Below, piece after piece: positions 1 through 8,300 of a stretch of 11,273 nt of DNA (position 1 is the stretch's first letter; each line of letters opens with the position of its first letter). Both the position numbers and the translations under genes were made by a program. The DNA comes from an uncultured Pseudomonadota bacterium (GTDB lineage Bacteria; SAR324; NAC60-12). The stretch spans positions 1 through 11,273 of the forward strand of contig CAJXNF010000056.1 in NCBI GenBank assembly GCA_913056375.1, written 5' to 3'. A model generated the notes under the pieces. It was not told where the DNA came from and did not search any database. It worked only from the letters and a program-made list of their open reading frames with translations.

Positions 1-25
1 AAAAGAGAAGTGAATTAAAAGTTCA

Positions 26-50
26 AACCGGCTTCATACTGAGGCCGGTT
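26..50. other. Small hairpin upstream of the first gene
   Basis: An inverted repeat of 10 bp (26-35 with 41-50, one G-T pair) encloses a 5-base loop. It has the shape of an intrinsic terminator, but no T-run follows on the plus strand. On the minus strand the stem is followed only by TGAACTTTTAATT. It could be the end of a gene outside the window or a structure in the 5' leader of the first gene. The stem contains the only GAGG that could serve as a ribosome binding site for the TTG start at 58. Confidence 0.4.
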
Positions 51-57
51 AAAAACG

Positions 58-1272
58 TTGCTTTCTTTCATGCCAACCTTTGAATTCTTTCAATCCTTCC
101 TAAAATTTACGACTTTTCTAATCTTCCTTGCCCAAATCTCCCACGCCCAATCCCATACCAAACTCTCCTCATATCAAATTCAATTTCTTAACGAATTTCG
201 TAATGCCTATTACAATCTTTACTTGGAAGAAAACCTACCAAAACTTGAACTTAGCTTAGCAAATTTAGATCAGCCAGAGCAAAGTGCCATGCGGGCTCTG
301 TTGGCGTATACTATCTTCTCACTTAATTCTGGATCTGATCTTGAGGAGCAATCTACAAAGGATTTTAAATTACTTGCAGATGAAGCAAGATTTCGCCTAG
401 ATAATCAAATTTCCAAAAACTCTGAAGATCAGGTTTCAAAGCTACATCTTGGGCTAATTAATGGGTTGATGGGTAGTGTAGAACTTGGTTACAAGAAGAA
501 TTATTTTCAGGCTTATCGATATGGATCATCTGGAATGTCCATACTTGATGAAGTCTTTGAAAAAGATCCTCAATTTGCTGATGCTCAGCTTAGTCGTGGA
601 ATTATGAAAATTATGATTGCACAATCTGAGTGGTATATCCGCTGGTTTGCTCCAATCATTCTTGAATCGGGGTCTACTACCAAAGGACTGCAGATTTTGG
701 AGAGTGTTGCTCAAAATGCACGATATGTTCGGGACGAAGCTCTGCTTGCTCATGCTTTACTTTTGTGGGGAGACCTTCCTGATAATGAATTAGTAACGAC
801 TCTCAAATCAATTCAGCAGTTTGTTGGTATCTATCCTGATTGTTTGCAACTATATATTTTATTGGCACAGGGATTTTGGAAATTAAAACAATTTGAATCT
901 GCAAACTTCTATGCACTGAAAGGCCTGGAACGCCTAAATCAACATGATGGAAGATTTGTTAGATCAAATCTAAATTCTATTCAATCCTTTTTATATTTTT
1001 GGCATTATCGCTATCTAGTAGAAAAAAAAGAATGGCTCAAGATTCTACACGAAGTGAATAAACAAAAAGACTCCATCATTCAAATGACTTTTCAAGCAAT
1101 TGCTCTGCAATATCTTGGGAGAACAGAAGAAGCTAAATTGCTCGCAAAAAACACCTTTGAAAAACTTGAAGAAAGTGAACTGAAAATGCCCCTCTTCATG
1201 GTACCAATCCAACTGGATCTAGCACCAACCCTACGAAAGATTCTTCAATCTGATTTATTCCAGAAAGGTTAG
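58..1272 (+). CDS. Secreted TPR-like repeat protein of unknown function
   Basis: This is a 404-residue protein if the TTG at 58 is the start, or 400 if the ATG at 70 is used. Neither start has a good ribosome binding site; a GAGG lies 13 bases before the TTG. The N terminus is a Sec signal peptide: a lysine at 16, a hydrophobic stretch (17-25), and a likely signal peptidase I site after Ala30 (S-H-A followed by Q). The mature part looks all-helical. The segment around 145-240 (a YGSSG helix, EKDPQFADAQLSRGI, then a KGLQIL-type helix) resembles the degenerate TPR helices of secreted tetratricopeptide proteins, where a loading phrase like 'DPxxxDAxLGxG' is common. Further helix pairs occur at about 260-295 and 340-365. 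No catalytic motif is visible. It ends one base before lhgO, so the two are probably co-transcribed. A periplasmic scaffold role is inference; the TatT-like TRAP accessory family is an alternative. Confidence 0.8.
   Translation: MLSFMPTFEFFQSFLKFTTFLIFLAQISHAQSHTKLSSYQIQFLNEFRNAYYNLYLEENLPKLELSLANLDQPEQSAMRALLAYTIFSLNSGSDLEEQSTKDFKLLADEARFRLDNQISKNSEDQVSKLHLGLINGLMGSVELGYKKNYFQAYRYGSSGMSILDEVFEKDPQFADAQLSRGIMKIMIAQSEWYIRWFAPIILESGSTTKGLQILESVAQNARYVRDEALLAHALLLWGDLPDNELVTTLKSIQQFVGIYPDCLQLYILLAQGFWKLKQFESANFYALKGLERLNQHDGRFVRSNLNSIQSFLYFWHYRYLVEKKEWLKILHEVNKQKDSIIQMTFQAIALQYLGRTEEAKLLAKNTFEKLEESELKMPLFMVPIQLDLAPTLRKILQSDLFQKG
1264..1268 (+). promoter_or_regulatory. Ribosome binding site of lhgO
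   Basis: AAAGG lies five bases before the ATG at 1274, inside the last codons of the preceding gene. It supports this start and translation from a shared message. Confidence 0.6.
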
Positions 1273-1273
1273 T

Positions 1274-2473
1274 ATGCAAAATGCGAAAGTTATCATTGTC
1301 GGTGGAGGTATTGTTGGACTCGCAACAGCATGGCAGTGGGGTAAAACACATCCTCGTGAATCTCTCATTTTGCTTGAAAAAGAAGATGCTATTGCAAAAC
1401 ACCAAACAGGTCACAACTCCGGTGTTTTGCACTCTGGTATTTATTACAAACCCGGTTCAATGAAGGCGATTAATTGCCGACAAGGCAAAAAATTAATGGA
1501 AGAATTCTGTAGAGATGAAGAAATCACATACGAAATCTGTGGTAAAGTGATTGTTGCTACTAGAGAAGAAGAAATTCCAGCACTTGAAAAAATTTTTTCT
1601 CGTGGACAAGCCAATGGAGTAAACTGTGAAAAAATTGATCAATCACAGCTAAAGGAATTAGAGCCCCATGTAAATGGGATTTGCGGAATTCATGTACCAG
1701 AAGCAGGAATTGTTGATTACAGTGAGGTTTGTAATAAGTTACAGAAAAAAATCCAAGAGCAAGGAAATCAGATTATCTGTTCCGCCAAGGTTCTGGCAGT
1801 TCACCAATCTGGCCCTGAAATCATTGTTGAAACAACCATCGGTGAAGTGAGAGGTAACTATCTCGTTAACTGTGCTGGGCTTTATTCAGATAAGGTAATG
1901 GGGCTGACTAGTCAAAAGGTAGAGATGCAGATCGTGCCGTTCCGAGGGGAGTACTACTACGTCAAACCAGAAAAGGAATACTTGTGCAAAAATCTGATTT
2001 ATCCTGTTCCTGATCCAGCATTTCCTTTTCTAGGAGTCCACTTCACACGAATGATTCATGGGGGCTTGGAATGCGGCCCAAATGCAGTGTTAGCTTTTGC
2101 AAGAGAGGGCTACAAGCGGAGTGATTTGAACTTCTCTGAGTTTTTGGAGACATTGAAATTTACTGGATTCCAAAAGCTCGCTTTAAAATACTGGCAGATG
2201 GGAATGGGTGAGATGTGGAGGTCCTGGTACAAGCCAGCCTTCGTAAAGGCCTTACAGCGACTGGTACCAGAGATTACTGCTGAAGATTTGATCGTTGCTC
2301 CAGCTGGAGTTCGCGCTCAGGCTGTTACTAAAGATGGTAGTTTAGTTGACGACTTCCTGATTGATGAAACAGAGAAGATTTTGAACATCTGTAATGCGCC
2401 CTCACCCGCTGCGACAGCTTCACTAAACATCGGAAGGCTTGTTTCAGAGAAATTGGCTACGCGATTTGTATGA
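1274..2473 (+). CDS. lhgO: L-2-hydroxyglutarate oxidase (FAD-dependent)
   Basis: A 399-residue FAD-dependent oxidoreductase of the DAO superfamily. It oxidises L-2-hydroxyglutarate to 2-oxoglutarate; in characterised bacterial LhgO (YgaF) the electrons go to the membrane quinone pool. The Rossmann motif VGGGIVG is at 9-15, the acidic residue that binds the FAD ribose is Glu35, and the family signature HQTGHNSGVLHSGIYYKPGS is at 43-62. The C-terminal part has the GVRAQAV and NAPSPAATASLNIG segments that close the FAD site. Length is close to the family's (about 400-420), and the gene appears intact. It sits one base behind the TPR-like gene and has its own AAAGG. Its stop codon directly touches the stop codon of the convergent DUF1289 gene. 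The role fits either repair of the side product of malate or lactate dehydrogenase acting on 2-oxoglutarate, or glutarate catabolism. No glutarate hydroxylase gene is in this window. Confidence 0.95.
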   Translation: MQNAKVIIVGGGIVGLATAWQWGKTHPRESLILLEKEDAIAKHQTGHNSGVLHSGIYYKPGSMKAINCRQGKKLMEEFCRDEEITYEICGKVIVATREEEIPALEKIFSRGQANGVNCEKIDQSQLKELEPHVNGICGIHVPEAGIVDYSEVCNKLQKKIQEQGNQIICSAKVLAVHQSGPEIIVETTIGEVRGNYLVNCAGLYSDKVMGLTSQKVEMQIVPFRGEYYYVKPEKEYLCKNLIYPVPDPAFPFLGVHFTRMIHGGLECGPNAVLAFAREGYKRSDLNFSEFLETLKFTGFQKLALKYWQMGMGEMWRSWYKPAFVKALQRLVPEITAEDLIVAPAGVRAQAVTKDGSLVDDFLIDETEKILNICNAPSPAATASLNIGRLVSEKLATRFV

Positions 2474-2644
2474 TCAGCTAATGACTCGATCAGACAGCTG
2501 TTCACAGATTTCTTCTTTCTGTTTGAGAGTAAAAATCAGCCAGTTGGCGATCTCATCTAGACTCCTGCGACAGCCCAAGCAATGTGTTCTTGCTGAATTT
2601 AACCTGCAAATTCCACAGCAAGGAGACGGAGATTTTTCACTCAT
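2474..2644 (-). CDS. Small DUF1289-family cysteine protein
   Basis: A 56-residue ORF on the minus strand, ATG at 2644-2642 and TGA at 2476-2474. It begins with S-P-C-C-G-I-C and continues with HCLGCRRSLDEIANW, which is the DUF1289 pattern: SPC-x3-C near the N terminus, then C-x2-C-x-R-(S/T)-L-D-E-I-x-x-W. The four canonical cysteines are Cys9, Cys13, Cys22 and Cys25; Cys10 and Cys47 are extra. Members are predicted to bind a metal or Fe-S cluster and are uncharacterised as far as I know. Length matches the family. The start overlaps the stop of the upstream lipoprotein gene as ATGA and has no clear ribosome binding site of its own, so translation is probably coupled. It is the last gene of the gltB operon and abuts lhgO tail to tail. 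The alternative, that this stretch is non-coding, is unlikely given the signature and the coupled start. Confidence 0.85.
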   Translation of the reverse strand: MSEKSPSPCCGICRLNSARTHCLGCRRSLDEIANWLIFTLKQKEEICEQLSDRVIS

Positions 2645-2964
2645 TTGGGAATCGCAATTGCAGAGGCTTCATAGCAAATTTGATCTCCTCGGGTATACCG
2701 ATTGACAGCCTGCGTTTGGATCACATATCTGCTGCCACTCCCTAAAATCCCTCTCAGGTGATATTCTGCTGTTTTCTCAGCATCTTCCTTGGCATCTCTA
2801 TCATCAAGGGCACACGCATTCCCTGTTGAAATTACATTACTCCCTCCTTGGTCTACCACTGCTCTTGATGGATTGTATTGATTGCGGAATTTTTCAGCCA
2901 CATCACTACACCCAGAAGCTAGTAGCCCTAAGACTAAGATTTTGAAGATTTTTTTAGCGCACAT
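2641..2964 (-). CDS. Small predicted lipoprotein
   Basis: A 107-residue protein with a classic lipoprotein signal: positive n-region (Lys4, Lys5, Lys8), hydrophobic core (9-15) and lipobox LASGC with the lipidated cysteine at 19. The next residue is Ser20, not Asp, so by the Lol rule it should go to the outer membrane, periplasmic face. The mature part has a charged helix at about 52-72 (rich in Asp, Glu, Lys) followed by what looks like beta strands. It holds two further cysteines, Cys51 and Cys97, which could form one disulphide. I do not recognise the family. It starts 11 bases inside the end of the upstream CcmI-type gene, and its stop overlaps the start of the DUF1289 gene. It is therefore an internal member of the operon, and an envelope role alongside its anchored neighbour is inference. 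Confidence 0.8.
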   Translation of the reverse strand: MCAKKIFKILVLGLLASGCSDVAEKFRNQYNPSRAVVDQGGSNVISTGNACALDDRDAKEDAEKTAEYHLRGILGSGSRYVIQTQAVNRYTRGDQICYEASAIAIPK

Positions 2965-3784
2965 AGGGACTGTCCAACACGAAATCTAAATTACTGGTGC
3001 CCAATGGAACCAGATCCTTTGATCTACCGATCAACTCACCTTCTGCAGCTTGAAATGGCTGACCATCTTTATCCGTTAAAATCCTGAGAGAATAAGGCCC
3101 TACCAAGTCTACAGCCCCCATGGCATTTGAGGGTCCAATCTGAAATTCCATTGGGAAAGAGGGTGACTCCACAAATTTGAATGCAACCGGTCTACCTTGG
3201 CCAGGATCAAACAACATGATAATCAACTTATCGGTAGGAGAAACTTGCTTCAATAAATCTGGTGAGATTCGAACAGTGCCCTGAATGCTATCTTCCGGTT
3301 TGTCAGCTGGCTGTGATGAATCTAGAAGTTCTTTTGGGAAGGAATTAAATGGACGGTCTAACTCATAGGTAAATGACTCAGTACCCAAAGAAAGTGGTGG
3401 TGTCAAAGCTCCGATCAGTTCTCCAGGGCTTGGCGTGTTCGGATTGCCATCTCGATCAGTGAAAATGAGCAAGCGATAGGAACCTTGTAAACTTGCATCA
3501 GGACCAGCATCAGACTGTCCAATCGAAAATGTAATCGGCGGGAGAAAAGGGTTGATCATGTGTTGAGCAACCGGAGTCAGCGTCTCTGGATCGAACAGGA
3601 TAAGGTAGGCATTGTCTGTTTTGACAACTCCACCCGTAACACTAGGAGCGGTCTTAATGGTTCCACTTATAGATGTTTGAATCTGAGATTCGTTCCGCGC
3701 TATTTCCTGCCAAAGAGCATATCCAATCAGGACCACAATCCCGATTGTAACACTAGAGTAAATGAGGACATTTCGTCCTTTCAT
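2954..3784 (-). CDS. Membrane-anchored protein with duplicated CcmI-type domain
   Basis: A 276-residue protein with one N-terminal membrane segment (6-25, preceded by Lys2 and Arg4), so the rest is probably periplasmic. The rest is two copies of one domain, about 39-145 and 167-273. Each copy has, in order: SGT/QGT-V/I strand; 'LFDP...PVA'; a Pro-x-x-F-x-IG strand; 'TD(R/K)DG-x-P...GELIG'; and 'LGT...LD'. This resembles the beta-sandwich domain at the C terminus of the cytochrome c biogenesis protein CcmI (pattern 'SGTV-L-P-L---V-P-D-L-----GPP-AV'). There is no TPR region, so it is not a normal CcmI. The DRDGN and DKDGQ loops could bind Ca2+, which is a guess from the motif. The ATG overlaps the stop of gltD as ATGA without a clear ribosome binding site, so expression probably depends on gltD translation. 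Confidence 0.8.
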   Translation of the reverse strand: MKGRNVLIYSSVTIGIVVLIGYALWQEIARNESQIQTSISGTIKTAPSVTGGVVKTDNAYLILFDPETLTPVAQHMINPFLPPITFSIGQSDAGPDASLQGSYRLLIFTDRDGNPNTPSPGELIGALTPPLSLGTESFTYELDRPFNSFPKELLDSSQPADKPEDSIQGTVRISPDLLKQVSPTDKLIIMLFDPGQGRPVAFKFVESPSFPMEFQIGPSNAMGAVDLVGPYSLRILTDKDGQPFQAAEGELIGRSKDLVPLGTSNLDFVLDSPYVR

Positions 3785-5298
3785 GCGAGAACTTCTGCTT
3801 GTGGCGAAGTAGGTAGCGCAGATTCTCCCATCAGATATTGATCAATGGATCGGGCCGCTTCCCGCCCTTCCCAAATGGCCCACACCACGAGAGATGCCCC
3901 TCGTTTGGCATCACCTGCAGCAAAAACCCCTTCTTCCGAAGTCTGGAACCGATTGTCTGCATGAATCGAGTACATCGGTTGTTGTCCATCTTCCAACATC
4001 TTCAGCGTTTCACTTGCGGCTATTGGGTCTTTCCGACCTCGCATACTAATTTTCACACCCAAATCATTCACCAACCCCGAGACAGTTGGCCCAATGAATC
4101 CCATTGCCAGTAAAATCAGGTCAACATCAATTGTAAATTCTGTGCCTTCCAGACGCTTCATAACGTTCCGGCCGTCTTCTTGTTTCCACTCGACCCGAAC
4201 CGCCTGTAGTCCTTTCACAGCACCATTTTCATCACCAATTACTCTTTCAGTTAGAATGTTTGCTCTACAATCTGGGTCTACCTCTTCATGCACGGGAGTT
4301 GGACGCGGCTGCATGTTGACAATTTCAAACTGATAGACTCTTCGATCAGCTCCTTGTCTGTTCAAATTTCCTAAACAGTCTGCAGCAGTGAATCCTCCAC
4401 CTAAAATTGCTACTCGCTTCCCTTGGGCTTGAACTGCATCCGGCTTTGGAGAATCCCCCGCTACAAATTGATTGCGTTGAGGCAAATAATCCATCGCATA
4501 GTGAATGCCCTTTAATTCCTTGCCCTCGGTTGTCAATTCTCTTTTTTGTTGAGCACCCGTTGCCAAAAGGATGGCGTCATACTGTGACCGAAGCTCTTTC
4601 GTGCTGATGTCTTTTCCAACGTGACAGTTTGTGATGAAGCGTACTCCTTCAGCCTGCATCTGGTCTACTCGACGTTGAACGTTAATCTTCTCCAATTTGA
4701 AGTCTGGAATACCATAGATTAGGAGTCCGCCCAGTCGATCAGATTTTTCGTAAACTGTCACTTCGTGACCAGCTCTTCGAAGCTGTTGTGCGGCCGCTAA
4801 CCCAGCAGGGCCTGATCCGATCACAGCAACTTTTTTCCCTGTGAGCTTTTTCGGTGGTTGAGGTTTGATCCAGCCTTCTTGCCATCCACGATCAGCGATA
4901 TGTTTTTCAATCTGCTCGATGGTGACAGAATTTTTCTTACGATGTCGTTCTTCTTCATCAAGCGTGTAATACGCATTGAGAACACAAGATTCCTCACAAG
5001 GTGCTGGACAGATACGGCCAGTAAATTCTGGAAAATTATTGGTGCTGTGAAGGGTATCAAGAGCTTCCCGCCAATGGCCACGATAAACGAGGTCGTTCCA
5101 ATCAGGAATTTGATTACCTAGCGGACAACCGTTGTGACAAAAAGGAATGCCGCAATCCATACATCGAGAGGCTTGCACTCTAATTTCTGACTCAGAATAG
5201 TGCACATCGTATTCACGAAAATCCTGAATCCTTTCCGCAATTGGACGTCTTGGAACGTTTTGTTTGGAGTGCTCTAAAAATCCTGTATCATTACCCAT
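3781..5298 (-). CDS. gltD: Glutamate synthase small (beta) subunit
   Basis: A 505-residue flavoprotein that takes electrons from NADPH through FAD and passes them, via iron-sulphur clusters, to GltB. The N-terminal cluster-binding region has Cys46, Cys49, Cys54, Cys58 and then Cys97, Cys101, Cys105, as in the two [4Fe-4S] sites of this family and of dihydropyrimidine dehydrogenase. The FAD Rossmann motif GSGPAG is at 161-166, followed by RLGGLLIYGIPDFKLEK. The NADPH fold has GGGFTAADC, where the family usually shows GGGDT. The C-terminal FAD segment is FAAGDAKRGASLVVWAIWEGR. Length is typical (about 470-500). GGAG at 5309-5306 lies seven bases before the ATG, and only 12 bp separate it from gltB, the usual operon order. 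It overlaps the next gene by 4 bp. Confidence 0.96.
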   Translation of the reverse strand: MGNDTGFLEHSKQNVPRRPIAERIQDFREYDVHYSESEIRVQASRCMDCGIPFCHNGCPLGNQIPDWNDLVYRGHWREALDTLHSTNNFPEFTGRICPAPCEESCVLNAYYTLDEEERHRKKNSVTIEQIEKHIADRGWQEGWIKPQPPKKLTGKKVAVIGSGPAGLAAAQQLRRAGHEVTVYEKSDRLGGLLIYGIPDFKLEKINVQRRVDQMQAEGVRFITNCHVGKDISTKELRSQYDAILLATGAQQKRELTTEGKELKGIHYAMDYLPQRNQFVAGDSPKPDAVQAQGKRVAILGGGFTAADCLGNLNRQGADRRVYQFEIVNMQPRPTPVHEEVDPDCRANILTERVIGDENGAVKGLQAVRVEWKQEDGRNVMKRLEGTEFTIDVDLILLAMGFIGPTVSGLVNDLGVKISMRGRKDPIAASETLKMLEDGQQPMYSIHADNRFQTSEEGVFAAGDAKRGASLVVWAIWEGREAARSIDQYLMGESALPTSPQAEVLA

Positions 5299-5303
5299 TT
5301 TCT

Positions 5304-5309
5304 CTCTCC
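5304..5309 (-). promoter_or_regulatory. Ribosome binding site of gltD
   Basis: GGAGAG on the minus strand within the 12-bp gltB-gltD gap. The GGAG core is seven bases from the ATG at 5298, a good site that supports this start. Confidence 0.7.
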
Positions 5310-5310
5310 G

Positions 5311-8300
5311 TCAGGCAGCCTGTGAATTCATTTGTTCAAGAACCAGTCTATATTCTGTGGGCATCACTCGGACAAATTTTTGTAGTGTGTTGTCCCAGTC
5401 TTCCAACATTTTGCTGGCTCGCTCACTTTGAGTATATTGCAGATGTCGTTGAATCGTTTCCTTGACCCATTTCGCTTCATCCACCTGGCTCAGAGGGCCA
5501 AGTTCCACCATACCCTGGTTGCAACACTGCGTAAAATAACCCTTCTCATCGAAAACATAAGCGATGCCTCCACTCATCCCTGCAGCGAAGTTTCGTCCTG
5601 TATGACCAAGAACGATCACACGACCTCCTGTCATGTACTCGCATCCGTGATCTCCCACTCCCTCCACAATGGCGTTTGCACCACTGTTGCGGACCCCAAA
5701 CCGCTCTCCAGCTATTCCAGAGAAGAAAGCTTCCCCGCCAGTGGCTCCATATAAGACAGTGTTGCCAATGAGAATGTTTTCATCCGCCTTAAATGTGGAG
5801 CTTTTGGGAGGATACACTATCAGCTTTCCTCCACTAAGCCCTTTACCCGTGTAGTCGTTGGCATCACCTTCCAACTCAAGTGTGACTCCACGCGCTAAGA
5901 ACGCCCCAAAACTTTGGCCTGCTGAGCCGGTCAACTGACAATGAATAGTGTGATCAGGCAAACCCTCGGCTCCGTGGGCTAACGCAATTTCTCCACTGAG
6001 CATCGTACCAATGGCTCGATGGATGTTCTTCACAGGCATTTCAATTTTGACAGGCTTGCGCTGTTCGATTGCTTCCTTGGCTAGGGCAATCAATTCATGG
6101 TCAATCTGTTCATTAAGTCCATGATCTTGTTCCTGCGTACAGTAGCGAGTATCCCCTTCGCCAACAGGGATTTGTTTCAGAAGATTTGACAGATCCACAT
6201 GCTTGGCTTTCCAATGTGTGATGTCAGAGCGCTGCTCCAAGCAATCTGATCTTCCGACCATTTCACTAAATGAACGGAATCCACACTTTGCCATGATTTC
6301 ACGAACTTCTTCTGCAACCATGAAAAAGAAGTTAATGACATGCTCTGGTTGACCAACAAATTTTTTGCGCAATTCAGGATCTTGGGTAGCAATTCCAACT
6401 GGGCATGTATTGAGGTGACACTTGCGCATCATCACGCAGCCAATGGTGATGAGTGGTGCGGTTGAAAACCCAAACTCTTCAGCACCGAGCATCGCTGCAA
6501 TAGCCACATCACGGCCCGTTTTCAGTTGCCCATCTGTTTGTAATCGAACTCGACCACGCAAGCGATTCAGCAACAACGTCTGGTGAGCTTCAGATAATCC
6601 CAACTCCCAAGGAACTCCAGCATATTTGATGGAAGTCAGTGGAGAGGCACCTGTACCACCATCATGACCTGCGATCACAATCAGGTCCGCATGCGTTTTA
6701 GCGACCCCTGCTGCAATGGTTCCGACACCTGCCTCTGAGACCAATTTCACCGTAATCCGAGCCTTCGGATTCGCATTCTTCAGATCAAAGATCAACTGAG
6801 CAAGATCCTCAATTGAATAGATATCATGATGAGGAGGTGGCGAAATCAACGTAACCCCAGGCGTTGAATGTCGAACCTTAGCAATTTCTTGGCTGACTTT
6901 TTTTCCAGGAAGCTGCCCTCCCTCTCCAGGCTTGGCCCCTTGAGCGATCTTGATCTGTAATTCAACACAGTTGACTAGATAGTGAATCGTAACTCCAAAG
7001 CGCCCTGAAGCAACTTGCTTGATCCGACTCACTGGCCAGTCACCATTTTCTCTTTTGTGGAAGCGTTGAGGATCTTCACCACCCTCTCCACTGTTGCTTC
7101 TGCCTCCAATACGATTCATCGCTACTGCAAGTGTCTGATGGGCTTCACTGCTGATTGAGCCTAATGACATTGCACCAGTCGCAAAACGTCTAACAATCTC
7201 TTTTGCAGGCTCCACCTCTTCCAGGGGAACTGGAGTTCCCTGCTTAAATGTCAACAGACTGCGTGGTGTCGCTAGTCTTTGAGATTGCTCGTTGATTATA
7301 TCTGAGAACTTTTTAAAGACTTCTCTGCTATTTTTCTGAGCTGCCTCCTGGAGCAACAAAGTTGTCATTGGATTGACTTGATGGTACTCCCCTCGGCGGC
7401 GCCAGAAATATTGGCCCCCAACGGATAATGTATTTTTGAGATCTGGCGTTTCGACATATGCAGAAGCATGACGCCTCAGACATTCTTCACCAAGTACTTC
7501 AACCGTAACCCCACTGATTTTGGACGGAGTCCCAGCAAAGTATTCATGAACGACGTCCTCACTGAGACCGATGGCTTCAAAAATTTGCGCCCCACGATAA
7601 CTCTGGATCGTGGAAATACCCATTTTCGCAAAAACCTTAAACATCCCTTTGCGAATAGCTTTCAGATAATTTTTGATCGCTTTCTCATAGGTCAACTCTT
7701 CAGGGAGGGTTCCTTCTGAAAGGATCTGCTCAAAAGTCTCAAAAGCGAGGTAGGGATTGATAGCACCGACACCATAGCCGATGAGTAGACAGAAATGAGC
7801 GATTTCTCTGGCTTCTCCTGTTTCCAGAATTAGACTAGACGAACTCCGAAGTTTCTCGCGGATCAGGTGGTGGTGAACCGCACCAACCGCAAGTAGTGCC
7901 GGAATAGGAACATGATCTCGACCAACTCCACGATCACTCAAAATCAAATATTCTTTACCAGATCGGATCGCTGATGCTGCTTCTGCGCAAATTCTGTCCA
8001 AGGCTTTCTGCAAGCCACTAGCTCCTTCAGAAGCGGGGAATAGAAGCGATATTGGGGCAGCCTTTTCATGATGACGCAGCTTTGCAAACTGAGCATTAGT
8101 CAGGATCGGCCCATCTATTTTAATCAATTTTGCGTGGCCTGGCTCAGGACTCAGGATATTGCCTTCACCACCAAGATGGCTGGTCATAGACATAACCATC
8201 TCTTCTCGAATTGAGTCGATTGGTGGGTTGCTGACCTGAGCAAAGATCTGCTTGAAATACCCGTAGAGCAGCTGTGGTCGATCTGAAAGTGCAGCCAATG

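Noticed and set aside
2439..2705. Plus-strand ORF of 88 codons between lhgO and the lipoprotein gene
   Set aside because: It starts inside lhgO, has no ribosome binding site, resembles no family I know, and lies antisense to the DUF1289 gene, which has a clear signature and a coupled start.
4821..5121. ORFs of 86-87 codons on other frames within gltD
   Set aside because: They lie wholly inside a coding sequence with strong family motifs and have no recognisable domain of their own.
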